DNA from: an uncultured Rhodobacterales bacterium
GTDB lineage: Bacteria; Pseudomonadota; Alphaproteobacteria; Rhodobacterales; Rhodobacteraceae
Reading direction: 5' to 3'
DNA length: 64,000 nt
NCBI GenBank assembly: GCA_903873585.1
Contig: CAIQOV010000023.1
Location: 1 to 64,000, forward strand
Part shown: one piece after another, positions 54,083 through 63,203 of the stretch
How the letters are laid out: every line of letters begins with the position of its first letter
Position numbering within the stretch: position 1 is the first letter of the stretch
Notes under the pieces: generated by a model
What the model was told of the DNA's origin: nothing
What the model saw: only the letters and a program-made list of their open reading frames with translations
Databases searched by the model: none
Made by a program: the position numbers and the translations under genes

Positions 54083-54894
54083 CCTTGCCGATTTCAGCCT
54101 TTGTGATTTGTCACAATGAAGAAAATTACATCGAGGCCTGCATCCGCAGCCTTCATATGTGTGCTGAAATCGTGGTTGTGGATTCAGGTTCAACGGATCA
54201 AACTTTGCCTATACTGGAACGCTTAAAACAAGAAGGTTTCCCGATATCTTTGCTACAAGAAAAATGGCGCGGATATGGCGGGCAAAAACAATTTGCTCTG
54301 GAACAGTGTACGCAAGATTGGTGCTTTTCGATTGATAGCGATGAAAGGGTTAGCCTGCGATTGGCGGCAGACTTACCCAAATTGCTTTCTGATCCGACTG
54401 TGACGGGTTGGAAAATAACTCGATATGATTATCTTCTTGGCTATGGTTTTGCACCACCTTCAAGCCACGAACGCTTTCACAACAGGCTTTTTCGGCGCGG
54501 AACTGGGGCTTTTAACCCAACCGACCGTGTGCATGAAGGTATAGCGATCACCGGAGTGGTGCGCAGGGCTACAAATGGCGGCTTGCTGCATTTTCGCCCG
54601 ATTGCGCTTGATGATCAAATGCAGAAAGAGAATAAGTATTCATCGCTAAAGGCCCAAATGAAAGGCGAGCGCGGTTTTCGGCCTCGTCCTGTCAAGATGT
54701 TGGTCAGTCCCGCCTTGTTCTTTTCGCGTTGGTATTTTCGTTATGGATTTTGGCGGTGCGGTTGGGCAGGGTTTATTCATTGCACGAAGGGAGCGATATA
54801 TTCTTTCTTGACGGAAGCAAAACGTTGGGAGAATGAAGCGTTGCTGCGCAGGCCGCCCGTTGAACCTGATTTGTCCAAGTTCGACCGCTATTGA
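54079..54894 (+). CDS. WaaE/KdtX-like glycosyltransferase family 2
   Basis: A 271-aa protein. ISAFVICHNEENYIEACIRSL, EIVVVDSGSTDQT, LQEKWRGYGGQKQFALE, WCFSIDSDERVS (DxD), then NRLFRRGTG…HEGIAITG and a hydrophobic end (FFSRWYFRYGFWRCGWAGFIHC). Typical of LPS-core beta-1,4-glucosyltransferases (WaaE). Sugar specificity uncertain. Confidence 0.9.
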   Translation: MTLPISAFVICHNEENYIEACIRSLHMCAEIVVVDSGSTDQTLPILERLKQEGFPISLLQEKWRGYGGQKQFALEQCTQDWCFSIDSDERVSLRLAADLPKLLSDPTVTGWKITRYDYLLGYGFAPPSSHERFHNRLFRRGTGAFNPTDRVHEGIAITGVVRRATNGGLLHFRPIALDDQMQKENKYSSLKAQMKGERGFRPRPVKMLVSPALFFSRWYFRYGFWRCGWAGFIHCTKGAIYSFLTEAKRWENEALLRRPPVEPDLSKFDRY

Positions 54895-55008
54895 CGCGGC
54901 GAACGCCTTTTCTCGGGCGTTCGCCAACGTCGTCGTTCTCGCCAAAACCCCGCTTGACACTGCGCCGTTCGCCCTGTTGAACCAATCCAAACCACGCAGG
55001 AGGGGGCC

Positions 55009-56313
55009 ATGTATTTAGAAGCCGTGCGCGAACTTCTCCGCAAGCAGAAACTGGTCGAAGGTCTGGTCAAGGGCCACGGGGCCGCGCACCAAAACCTTGT
55101 GGAAACCGTTGTCGAAAAACAGCAATCGGTCGAGCTGGAAAACTTTATGGCCAAGCTGGCTGTGGCTGATATCGTTGAAATCCTTGAAGCTTTGCCTTCC
55201 GAAGACGCCGCTCTTTTGTGGCCGCGCGTGCCGCCTGGGCGCTCGACTGATGTGCTGTGGGAAGTGTCAGATGAGTTGCGCGATCAATTGGAAGAGGTGG
55301 CAGGTCCGCGTCTGGCCGAAACCAAGGTGTCGGTTTTTGAACTGATCGGAGGGCGCATCAAGCAAAGCCCGATCAAAGCGCGTAAGGATCTTGAGGGCAA
55401 AAAGCCCCTGTGGATCGATCTTTTGAACGCTTCGGCGGCGCAGCGGGCCTATATTGGTGAGTTTTATCGCCTTGAACTGCCCGATCCGGGGGATGAAACC
55501 GATCTGGAAGTGTCAAACCGCTTTCACATCGAAGAAAGCGGTGCATTGAACCTGCATTCGAACTTTTTGCTAGATCGCGGCGGTAAAAGCCGTTCGGTTC
55601 CCGTTGCGTTCATTCTGCACAAAGATGTTCTATTTTCTTTGCGCAACGAAGACTTGCCAGTTTTTCGCCTGCAACGCCGCCGTGCAGAAACAGTCCCCGG
55701 TTTTGCCACCGACTGCTTTGATCTTCTGTTGAACCTGTACGGATCAGACGTTGAATATTCTGCCGACAGTCTTGAGGATATTTACAAAACCCTAAGCCGC
55801 GTTGGCAAACACGTGCTGTCTGAAACGATGACCGATGAAGAGGCGGCTTCGGTTCTGGCCGATATTGCGGAAGAAGAAGACCTGAACGGTCGCATTCGCG
55901 CTAATATTATGGATAGCCAACGCGCCATTGTTTTTCTGATGCAATCGCGCGCTTTGTCAGATGCCAACGTGCAAGATGCTAAACAAGTTTTGCGCAATAT
56001 CGACAGTTTGAACAGTCATACAGCATTCTTGTTTGATAAAATCAACTTCTTGATGGATGCAACCATCGGTTTCATCAATATCAACCAAAACCGTCGCGTG
56101 ACGCAGTTAACCATGCTTAGCCTTGTGTTCTTACCGATGAACATTTTAGCTGGCATGGGTGGGATGTCAGAGTATTCGATGATGACGGCGGGAATTCCTT
56201 GGCCGATTTCTTACGCTGCTTTTGCGGTTGGATCGGGTCTGTTGGGGTGGTTCACGTTCCGCGTGGTCCGTAGGGTTGACCAGAAAAAGGCGCGGCGGGC
56301 TACCAATAAATAA
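55009..56313 (+). CDS. CorA-like transporter with MgtE-N-like domain and variant GMG motif
   Basis: A 434-aa protein; ATG preceded by AGGAGGGGGCC. Residues about 40–105 resemble the MgtE N domain (AVADIVEILEALPSEDAALLWPRVPPGRSTDVLWEV). A CorA-type cytoplasmic funnel and long helix follow, with two C-terminal transmembrane segments (about 362–382 and 396–418). At the end of TM1, where CorA proteins carry GMN, the sequence reads LAGMGGMS: GMG. Loss of the Asn may change selectivity or abolish Mg transport. Monocistronic. Confidence 0.85.
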   Translation: MYLEAVRELLRKQKLVEGLVKGHGAAHQNLVETVVEKQQSVELENFMAKLAVADIVEILEALPSEDAALLWPRVPPGRSTDVLWEVSDELRDQLEEVAGPRLAETKVSVFELIGGRIKQSPIKARKDLEGKKPLWIDLLNASAAQRAYIGEFYRLELPDPGDETDLEVSNRFHIEESGALNLHSNFLLDRGGKSRSVPVAFILHKDVLFSLRNEDLPVFRLQRRRAETVPGFATDCFDLLLNLYGSDVEYSADSLEDIYKTLSRVGKHVLSETMTDEEAASVLADIAEEEDLNGRIRANIMDSQRAIVFLMQSRALSDANVQDAKQVLRNIDSLNSHTAFLFDKINFLMDATIGFININQNRRVTQLTMLSLVFLPMNILAGMGGMSEYSMMTAGIPWPISYAAFAVGSGLLGWFTFRVVRRVDQKKARRATNK

Positions 56314-56328
56314 CCCGCCGCTGGTGGT

Positions 56329-56985
56329 TTACTTTGGCGCTTTGGCGAATCGCAGATAGGGCAGCTTAATATCCAGCGCGCCGAAGCGTTCTGTGGCTTG
56401 TTCATTGTTCAACGCCAAAGCCACAATCACATCTTGGCCCGCTTGCCAGTTGGCAGGGGTGGCCAGCGGTTTGCCATCGGTCAATTGCACGGCATCCAAG
56501 GCGCGCATAATCTCGGCAAAGTTGCGGCCCACTGACATGGGGTAAGTCATTGTCAACTTAACCTTTTTATCCGGCCCCACTATAAACACGGTGCGCACGG
56601 TGGCCGAATTGGCCGGTGTGCGGCCTTCGGTCGGCAGGTAAAACTCTGCCGGCAGCATGTCATAGGCCTTGGCGACCGTCAGGCTGGTGTCGTCGATGAT
56701 CGGAAAATCGGCGGGCGCGCCGCCGAACGCTTCGATGTCGCGCTTCCACTTTTCGTGATCTTGCACCGAATCAACCGACACGCCGATCACCTTGGTGCCG
56801 CGCTTTTTGAACTCTGGCACCAGTTGGGCCACAGCGCCAAATTCGGTGGTGCAGACGGGGGTGAAATCGCGCGGGTGGCTGAAAATGATGCCGTAATGGC
56901 CATCCAGCCAGTCGTGAAACTTGATCTCTCCAGCGGTCGAGCTGGCGGTGAAATCGGGGGCAATGTCGTTGATGCGCAGGCCCAT
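56329..56985 (-). CDS. 1-Cys peroxiredoxin (Prx6 type)
   Basis: A 218-aa protein; ATG at 56985 with GAGGA upstream. MGLRINDIAPDFTASSTAG, FSHPRDFTPVCTTEF (peroxidatic Cys), SVDSVQDHEKW, then the long C-terminal extension with TYPMSVGRNFAEIMR. Reduces peroxides. No second cysteine in the resolving position. Divergent from the aldehyde dehydrogenase gene. Confidence 0.94.
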   Translation of the reverse strand: MGLRINDIAPDFTASSTAGEIKFHDWLDGHYGIIFSHPRDFTPVCTTEFGAVAQLVPEFKKRGTKVIGVSVDSVQDHEKWKRDIEAFGGAPADFPIIDDTSLTVAKAYDMLPAEFYLPTEGRTPANSATVRTVFIVGPDKKVKLTMTYPMSVGRNFAEIMRALDAVQLTDGKPLATPANWQAGQDVIVALALNNEQATERFGALDIKLPYLRFAKAPK

Positions 56986-57217
56986 GGCAATCCTCATGCA
57001 GGGGTGTGATGGGTGATACATACGCACTTTGGAACAAAGTTTCACTATCTTCGGCAAGCAAAGGTCAAGAAAAGTATCCTGTTCTGTGCTGGCCGCCAGC
57101 GCAGGAGAATTCTTCCTCCGCACAATTAAAGTCGGAATTTGATCTAAGATGCCGCGCCATGTGCTTGCCGCACATTGCCACAGATGCGACCATAGCCCCA
57201 ACCTACAGGAGGCCCCC

Positions 57218-58675
57218 ATGATCATCCGCCGCGACTTTTACATCAATGGCGCTTGGACCGCCCCCGCCGCCCCGCGCGATTGCCACGTGATTGACCCGTC
57301 AACCGAGGATGCCTGCGCTGTCATCACCCTTGGCGATCAGGCCGATACCGATGCCGCCGTGGCCGCAGCCCTTGCCGCCTTTCCGAACTGGGCTGCAACC
57401 CCCCGCGCCGAACGCCGCGCCGCTGTTGTGAGGATTTTAGAGCAGTACGAGCGCCGCTTTGAAGACCTCTCGCAAGCCATCGCTATGGAAATGGGTTCGC
57501 CCATCGACCATGCGCGCGGGTCGCAAGCGCCCTGCTTGCCGTGGCACCTGACCAACTTTCTGACAGCTTTTGATCAGATGGAATGGGTTCGCCCGCTAGG
57601 CCCCCACGCGCCCGATACAATGATCTCGCAGCATCCCATCGGGGTGGTTGGCCTGATCACGCCGTGGAACTGGCCGATGAACCAGATCGCGCTAAAGGTG
57701 ATCCCCGCCATTCTGGCCGGTTGCACCTGTGTGCTGAAACCGTCTGAAGAATCGCCCCTGAACGCCATGATCTTTGCTGAATTCTGCCATGATGCGGGCC
57801 TGCCGGCTGGCGTGTTCAACTTGGTCAACGGCGATGGCATGGGCGTGGGCAGCCAGTTGTCGACTCATCCCGATGTGCAGATGATTTCCTTCACCGGCTC
57901 TACCCGTGCGGGCAAGGCGATTTCCAAAGCCGCTGCTGAAACGCTCAAGCGGGTGACGCTGGAACTGGGCGGCAAAGGCGCCAACGTGATCTTCGCCGAT
58001 GCCGACGATGAAGCCGTTGAACGCGGTGTGCGCCATATGATGGACAATTCGGGGCAATCCTGCAACGCGCCCTCGCGCATGTTGGTGCAGCGCCCGATCT
58101 ATGACCGTGCGGTGACAATTGCCGCCCAAGTGGCGGATAGCATCAAAGTTGGTTCTGCCCACCAACCCGGCGATCACATCGGCCCCGTGGTCAACAAGCG
58201 CCAGTGGGAGCAGATTCAAGGGTATATCCAAAAGGGCATCGACGAAGGTGCGCGTTTGGTTGCCGGCGGCACCGGCCTGCCCGAAGGCTTCAACCGTGGC
58301 TTTTACGTCAAGCCCACCATCTTTGCCGATGTCACCCCCGGCATGACGATCGAGCGCGAGGAAATCTTTGGCCCCGTGCTGGCGATGATCCCCTTTGACA
58401 CCGAGGCTGACGCCTTGCGCATCGCCAACGACAGCCCCTATGGCTTGACCCATTATGTGCAAACCCAAGATGGCGCTAAGCGCAACCGCATGGCCTTGGC
58501 TTTGCAGGCGGGCATGGTGCAAACTAATGGCCGCTCACGCGGGGCAGGGGCCTTCTTTGGCGGGGTGAAATCGTCAGGCCGTGCGCGTGAAGGCGGGATT
58601 TGGGGGCTAGAGGAGTTCTTGGAATCTAAGGCCATTTCCGGCTGGGATGTCACCCAGCCCCTAGATCACGCATAA
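57218..58675 (+). CDS. NAD(P)-dependent aldehyde dehydrogenase
   Basis: A 485-aa protein; ATG at 57218 with CAGGAGG upstream. TPWNWPMNQIALKVIPAILAG, FTGSTRAGKAISKAA, LELGGKGANVIF (catalytic Glu), GQSCNAPSR (catalytic Cys), EEIFGPVLAMIPF. Complete ALDH active site; substrate not deducible. Confidence 0.93.
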   Translation: MIIRRDFYINGAWTAPAAPRDCHVIDPSTEDACAVITLGDQADTDAAVAAALAAFPNWAATPRAERRAAVVRILEQYERRFEDLSQAIAMEMGSPIDHARGSQAPCLPWHLTNFLTAFDQMEWVRPLGPHAPDTMISQHPIGVVGLITPWNWPMNQIALKVIPAILAGCTCVLKPSEESPLNAMIFAEFCHDAGLPAGVFNLVNGDGMGVGSQLSTHPDVQMISFTGSTRAGKAISKAAAETLKRVTLELGGKGANVIFADADDEAVERGVRHMMDNSGQSCNAPSRMLVQRPIYDRAVTIAAQVADSIKVGSAHQPGDHIGPVVNKRQWEQIQGYIQKGIDEGARLVAGGTGLPEGFNRGFYVKPTIFADVTPGMTIEREEIFGPVLAMIPFDTEADALRIANDSPYGLTHYVQTQDGAKRNRMALALQAGMVQTNGRSRGAGAFFGGVKSSGRAREGGIWGLEEFLESKAISGWDVTQPLDHA

Positions 58676-58807
58676 CTTGAAAGGTGCGGGGGGCCTATTC
58701 CCCCGCATCAGCGGTCAAATAAGCCGCAAACCTGACTGCCGGATGACGTTTTTTGACCATTCGCCCGCCACTGCGCGCCTAGGCTTCCCCCAAATCTGGA
58801 GGCCCCC

Positions 58808-60784
58808 ATGACCCAACACCGACACCTTCTTTCCCCCCTCACCCTGCGCGGCCATACACTGCGCAACCGCATCGTTTTTGGTGCGCATACGGCCAATATG
58901 TCAGACATGGGCATTCCCGGCCCGCGCGTGCAGGGCTATTTGGTCGAACGCGCCTTGGGCGGGGCGGGGATGATTGTGTCAGAACCCGTGCCGGTGCACC
59001 GCACGGGCGTGCTAACGCGGGGCAATTATGCCCATTCCGATGACGCCGTGATCCCGCATTTTCGCAAAATCACCGATGCCGTCAAAGCCGCGGGCGCTGT
59101 GATTTTGCAGCAACTGTATCACATCGGCGCGCACGGCGATTCCGATCTGTCTTTCGCCCCGCATTGGAGCCCGTCTGGCCTGCCATCCTATCACGATTCC
59201 GACGGTTCGCACGCCATGACAGGGGCCGAGGTGGAAGAACTGCTCGATGCCCATGTCGCCGCCGCCATACGCTCGCAAAAGTCGGGCTTTCAGGGTGTCG
59301 AGGTCTGGGCCGCCTACCATTCCCTGCTGGATCAATTCTGGACGCCGTGGAGCAATCGGCGCACCGACCAATGGGGCGGGTCGCTGGAAAACCGCACCCG
59401 CTTTTCGCGCACCCTGATTGACCGCATCCGCAAGTCTTGCGGGCCCGATTTCATCATCGGCTTGGCCATCAGCTATTCGCCTGCCTATCCCGTGATGCTG
59501 ACCGATGCCGAAATGTGCGAGATTATCGCCCTGCACGATGCCACGGGAGATGTCGATTATGTCACCTGCGGTTACGGCAGCTATCTGGATTTTGAGGGCA
59601 TCATCCCCCCCTTCACCCACGGCGAAAAGCTGACCACGCCTTTGACCACGCAGCTAAAAGCCATCGTCAAACACGCTGTCATCACCTCAGAAGCAGGGGT
59701 TCGCACGCCGGATAATGCCGAAACCATCATTGCCAGCGGCGAGGCTGATCTTGTCTCCATCGTGCGCGGCCAAATCGCTGACCCGCATCTGGCGCGCAAA
59801 ACCACCGAGGGGCGGGCCGAGGATATTCGCGGCTGTATATCCTGCAGCCAGATGTGCTGGGGGCGGCGCAGCCGTGATTACTGGATTTCATGCCTGATCA
59901 ACCCGTCCGTCGGGCGCGAATTTGAATGGGGCGGCGATCGGTTTGAAAAAGCCGCAAAGCCGCGATCCGTTCTGGTCGTAGGCGCAGGCCCCGCTGGCCT
60001 AGAAGCTGCCCGTGCCGCGGCCGAATGCGGCCATAGTGTCGAGATTGTTGAGGCCCTGCCCGTTATCGGTGGCCAATTCCGCCTTGCAGGCCAACAACCC
60101 CGCCGCGCGCAGATTTTGGATTTGCTCAACTGGTATGAAGCCCAGTTCGCCAAGCTGGGGGTGAAACTGCGTCTGAACACCTATCTTGACGAAGACGAAA
60201 TAGCCGCCCACCCCGCCGATACCGTCATTCTGGCCACAGGATCCCTGCCCGACGAGACGGGCTTTCAACGCTGGGTTCCCGCCCATGAAACCCTTCCGGG
60301 GATCGAGCTTGGCGGCGTTTGGTCGCCCGAAGCCGTTCTGCGGCGCGAGGCGCGCTTGGGCGACACCGTGGTGCTGTATGACGAAGGGTCAAACTGGCGC
60401 GGCGTGGGCACGGCCTGGGCCATGGCAGAACAGGGCAAAAAGGTGATCCTTGTCACCCCCGAAGCCTTTGTAGGCAAAGAAATCGCCCGCACCGCCGCAG
60501 ACGGTGCAGCGCGCCGCCGCATTGCCCAGTTGGGGGTAGAGTTTAAGACCGAGCACTGCCTAAGCCGCTGGCACGGCAATGGGGTGACGATCCGCAATAT
60601 GCTGACGGGGGCGGAAGAAACCATCGCCGCATCGGCCCTTGTGATGTCGACCACCAACCGCGCCTTTGACCCGTTCCCCGAAACCTTCGCAGGCAAGGCA
60701 ACCCACCGGATTGGCGATTGCACAGCCCCGCGCTTGGCGGCCTATGCCTTCCACGAAGGGCGCAAACTGGCGTTGGCGCTATAG
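58808..60784 (+). CDS. Old-yellow-enzyme/FAD fusion oxidoreductase (N-methylproline demethylase or dienoyl-CoA reductase type)
   Basis: A 658-aa protein. The N-terminal TIM barrel of the old yellow enzyme family: LRNRIVFGAHTANMSD, YLVERALGGAGMIV, QLYHIGAHGD, WTPWSNRRTDQWGGSLENRTRF. Then a 4Fe-4S Cys cluster CISCSQMC…ISCLINPSVG, and a C-terminal FAD/NAD module (VLVVGAGPAGLEAARAAAECGHSVEI). Layout as in dienoyl-CoA reductase, trimethylamine dehydrogenase and N-methylproline demethylase. The substrate is not resolved from sequence. GGAGGCCCCC precedes the ATG. Confidence 0.88.
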   Translation: MTQHRHLLSPLTLRGHTLRNRIVFGAHTANMSDMGIPGPRVQGYLVERALGGAGMIVSEPVPVHRTGVLTRGNYAHSDDAVIPHFRKITDAVKAAGAVILQQLYHIGAHGDSDLSFAPHWSPSGLPSYHDSDGSHAMTGAEVEELLDAHVAAAIRSQKSGFQGVEVWAAYHSLLDQFWTPWSNRRTDQWGGSLENRTRFSRTLIDRIRKSCGPDFIIGLAISYSPAYPVMLTDAEMCEIIALHDATGDVDYVTCGYGSYLDFEGIIPPFTHGEKLTTPLTTQLKAIVKHAVITSEAGVRTPDNAETIIASGEADLVSIVRGQIADPHLARKTTEGRAEDIRGCISCSQMCWGRRSRDYWISCLINPSVGREFEWGGDRFEKAAKPRSVLVVGAGPAGLEAARAAAECGHSVEIVEALPVIGGQFRLAGQQPRRAQILDLLNWYEAQFAKLGVKLRLNTYLDEDEIAAHPADTVILATGSLPDETGFQRWVPAHETLPGIELGGVWSPEAVLRREARLGDTVVLYDEGSNWRGVGTAWAMAEQGKKVILVTPEAFVGKEIARTAADGAARRRIAQLGVEFKTEHCLSRWHGNGVTIRNMLTGAEETIAASALVMSTTNRAFDPFPETFAGKATHRIGDCTAPRLAAYAFHEGRKLALAL

Positions 60785-60787
60785 CGT

Positions 60788-61438
60788 TCAAAACGGGCAG
60801 GGCGCGGTAAAGGTCACCCACTCGCCGCTATCGGGGTGATGCAGGCTTAGCGTTTCGGCGTGTAGCATCAGGCGGGGGAAGGCTAAAGCCTCCCCCGTTG
60901 CATAGATCGGGTCGCCCAAGATCGGGTGGCCCAAGCTGAGCATATGCACGCGCAACTGGTGGCTGCGGCCTGTCAGGGGGAACAGGTGCACGCGCGTCTC
61001 GGCCAAATCTCTCCCCAAAACCACCCAATCCGTCACCGCCGCACGGCCATTGACTTCATCAACCATCTGGCGCGGGCGGTTGGGCCAATCAACCCCAATG
61101 GGCAGATCAACTTGCCCATTGTCAGGCTGCAAATCGCCAAACACCCGCGCCACATAGGTTTTCTTCGAGCGGCGCTTTTCAAACTCTTGCCCCAAAAACC
61201 CCTGTGCCGCCTTGTTGCGCGCAAAGATCATCACGCCGGATGTGTCACAATCCAGCCGATGCACCAGCAACGTGCCCGGATAAGCGCGGCGCAGGCGGGT
61301 TTCCAAACAATCAGCCCGCCCTTCGGTCTTGCCGGGCACCGACAACAGGCCCGCAGGCTTGTCAGCCACCAAGATCGCGCGGTCTTCGTAGATGATCCGC
61401 AGCGGCACATCGGGCGGAGTGTAGGTGAACTCCATCAT
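60788..61438 (-). CDS. rluA: RluA-family pseudouridine synthase
   Basis: A 216-aa protein. IIYEDRAILVADKPAGLLSVPG, LVHRLDCDTSGVMIFARN (catalytic Asp), VHLFPLTGRSHQLRVHM, GHPILGDPIY. No S4 domain, as in RluA, which modifies 23S rRNA U746 and tRNA U32. Start overlaps the stop of the methyltransferase gene by ATGA. Confidence 0.9.
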   Translation of the reverse strand: MMEFTYTPPDVPLRIIYEDRAILVADKPAGLLSVPGKTEGRADCLETRLRRAYPGTLLVHRLDCDTSGVMIFARNKAAQGFLGQEFEKRRSKKTYVARVFGDLQPDNGQVDLPIGVDWPNRPRQMVDEVNGRAAVTDWVVLGRDLAETRVHLFPLTGRSHQLRVHMLSLGHPILGDPIYATGEALAFPRLMLHAETLSLHHPDSGEWVTFTAPCPF

Positions 61439-62331
61439 TCGATGGTGTGGCCCGCAGCCTTGATCCGTTCGGCCAAGTGGCTGATATGGGCGGGGCCGAC
61501 TTCACAGCACCCGCCAATGATCGTCGCCCCCATCTCCACCCAAGCCATGGCGAAATCGCCGTATTTTTCGGGTGTCAGATCGTGACGGTGGGTCAGTTCT
61601 TTCACCGTGGGCGCGTCTTTCAGGAAGTTGCCTGAAATATGGGTAAAGCCATTGGCATAGGCCCCAAACGGCTTGCCCAGCCCCTTCAGCGCCGCCAAAG
61701 CCGCCGCCATCGATTCCGGAACCGAGCAGTTGGCCAGCATCGCCGCCACCGGATAATCGCGCACCAACCGCGCCAGATCGGCCACAGGCTCGCCCGAGCG
61801 CAGAAGCGATCCGTCATGGTCATCAACCGAGACTGACAGCCACACAGGCTTGCCCGCCGCCTGTGCGCCCACCAAAGCGCCCTCGGCCATTTCGACCGAG
61901 GCCATGGTTTCGCACAAGATCACGTCAACATGTGCCCCTAAGATGCGCGCGATTTCGGCGTATTTTGGCACGGCCACATCCAAAGGCTGCGTCAGATCGG
62001 GGCGATAAGACGCCATCAGCGGCCCCATCGAACCCGCAATCCGGCCCGCGCCGTGGGCGGCCTTGGCCTCATGCGCCTCGGCCAAGGCACGCAGGTGCAG
62101 GGCGTGAAACTGTGCGTCCATCCCAACGCGCTCGAGGCGATCATGGTGGATCGCATAGGTGTTGGTCGTGGCAATCGTAGCGCCCGCAGCGAAGTAATCG
62201 GCGTGAATGTCGCGCACCATGCCGGGGTGGTCGATCATCACACGGGTGGCCCAAAGGGGTGTCGGCTCATCGCCTGACCGCGCCACCAGTTCCTGTCCCA
62301 TCCCACCGTCAAGAAGGGTGATTGCTGCCAT
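61435..62331 (-). CDS. Homocysteine S-methyltransferase family protein
   Basis: A 298-aa protein; ATG at 62331 preferred because GGAGG lies upstream (62343 possible). LLDGGMGQELVAR, TTNTYAIHHDRL, LCETMASVEMAEG, MLANCSVPE (Zn Cys) and IIGGCCEVGPAHI (Zn Cys pair). Zinc-dependent methyl transfer to homocysteine, donor unknown (S-methylmethionine or a betaine-type donor). Confidence 0.9.
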   Translation of the reverse strand: MAAITLLDGGMGQELVARSGDEPTPLWATRVMIDHPGMVRDIHADYFAAGATIATTNTYAIHHDRLERVGMDAQFHALHLRALAEAHEAKAAHGAGRIAGSMGPLMASYRPDLTQPLDVAVPKYAEIARILGAHVDVILCETMASVEMAEGALVGAQAAGKPVWLSVSVDDHDGSLLRSGEPVADLARLVRDYPVAAMLANCSVPESMAAALAALKGLGKPFGAYANGFTHISGNFLKDAPTVKELTHRHDLTPEKYGDFAMAWVEMGATIIGGCCEVGPAHISHLAERIKAAGHTIE

Positions 62332-62369
62332 TTCGGCCTCCATCGCTGCTTAAGGAAAACTGTGACCTA

Positions 62370-62753
62370 TCAAGCCTGCGCATCGGGCGAAAGCCCATCT
62401 GGGGGCGGGTAATAATCGCCCGCATCTTCTAGGTGCCAATGGCTGGCGATGGTTAGGCCGGTTGGGCCATCCAAAGCCCCTGCCGCAAAGCTGATGCTGT
62501 CGTCCCCTTCAAGTTGCCAAAACAGGCTGGCCCCGCAGGTGCCGCAAAACCCCCGCTTCGCTTGGGGCGAGGATTGGAACCATTTCAGCCCGTCTTGCAC
62601 AACCAACGAAAACTGCGCCAAAGGCACGGCACTTGCCGCCCAAAAATGGCCCGAGGTTTTGCGGCATTGCCTGCAATGGCACGCAATCACCGGCCGCAGC
62701 GGCAAAGCCACATCAAACACCACACCGCCACATAGGCATGATCCGCGCATCAT
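62370..62753 (-). CDS. GFA-family (glutathione-dependent formaldehyde-activating-like) protein
   Basis: A 127-aa zinc protein: GSCLCGGVVFDV, CHCRQCRKTSGHFWAA, KRGFCGTCGASLFW. The Cys pattern is the GFA/CENP-V fold. Enzymatic role uncertain. Overlaps the preceding reductase gene by ATGA. Confidence 0.92.
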   Translation of the reverse strand: MMRGSCLCGGVVFDVALPLRPVIACHCRQCRKTSGHFWAASAVPLAQFSLVVQDGLKWFQSSPQAKRGFCGTCGASLFWQLEGDDSISFAAGALDGPTGLTIASHWHLEDAGDYYPPPDGLSPDAQA

Positions 62754-63202
62754 TCGGCCTTTTCAAACACTTGGGCTAACAAAGGCACCAGCCAATCTTC
62801 ATCGTTTTTCGTGAAAGCCGCTGGCGTGTCGCTGTCTAAATCCAGCACCCCCAACAACTTGCCCGCCCCGTTCCACACCGGCAAAACCAGTTCTGAACGG
62901 GTAGAAGAGGCGCAGGCGATATGGTCGGGAAAGGCGTCAACATCCGGCACATTCAGCACCTTGCCCGACCGCGCCGCAGCCCCGCACACGCCGCGCGAAA
63001 ACGGGATGACAAGGCAGCCATGCCCGCCCTGATAGGGGCCGATTTTCAGCAGATCAGGGGCTACGACACGGTAAAACCCCGTCCAATCCGCGAAATCGTG
63101 GTGGTGGTGAACCTCACATACCACCGTGGCCATCAGCGCCACGGTATCGGTTTCGCCCTTGGTCAGCGCAAGGATTGCATCAGAAATCGTCCGCCGATCC
63201 AT
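62750..63202 (-). CDS. msrC: Free methionine-(R)-sulfoxide reductase (GAF domain)
   Basis: A 150-aa GAF protein: FADWTGFYRV, GPYQGGHGCLVIPFSRGVCGAAA, PDHIACASSTRSELVLPV. The three cysteines in fRMsr positions are present. Reduces free Met-R-sulfoxide with thioredoxin. Confidence 0.9.
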   Translation of the reverse strand: MDRRTISDAILALTKGETDTVALMATVVCEVHHHHDFADWTGFYRVVAPDLLKIGPYQGGHGCLVIPFSRGVCGAAARSGKVLNVPDVDAFPDHIACASSTRSELVLPVWNGAGKLLGVLDLDSDTPAAFTKNDEDWLVPLLAQVFEKAE

Positions 63203-63203
63203 C

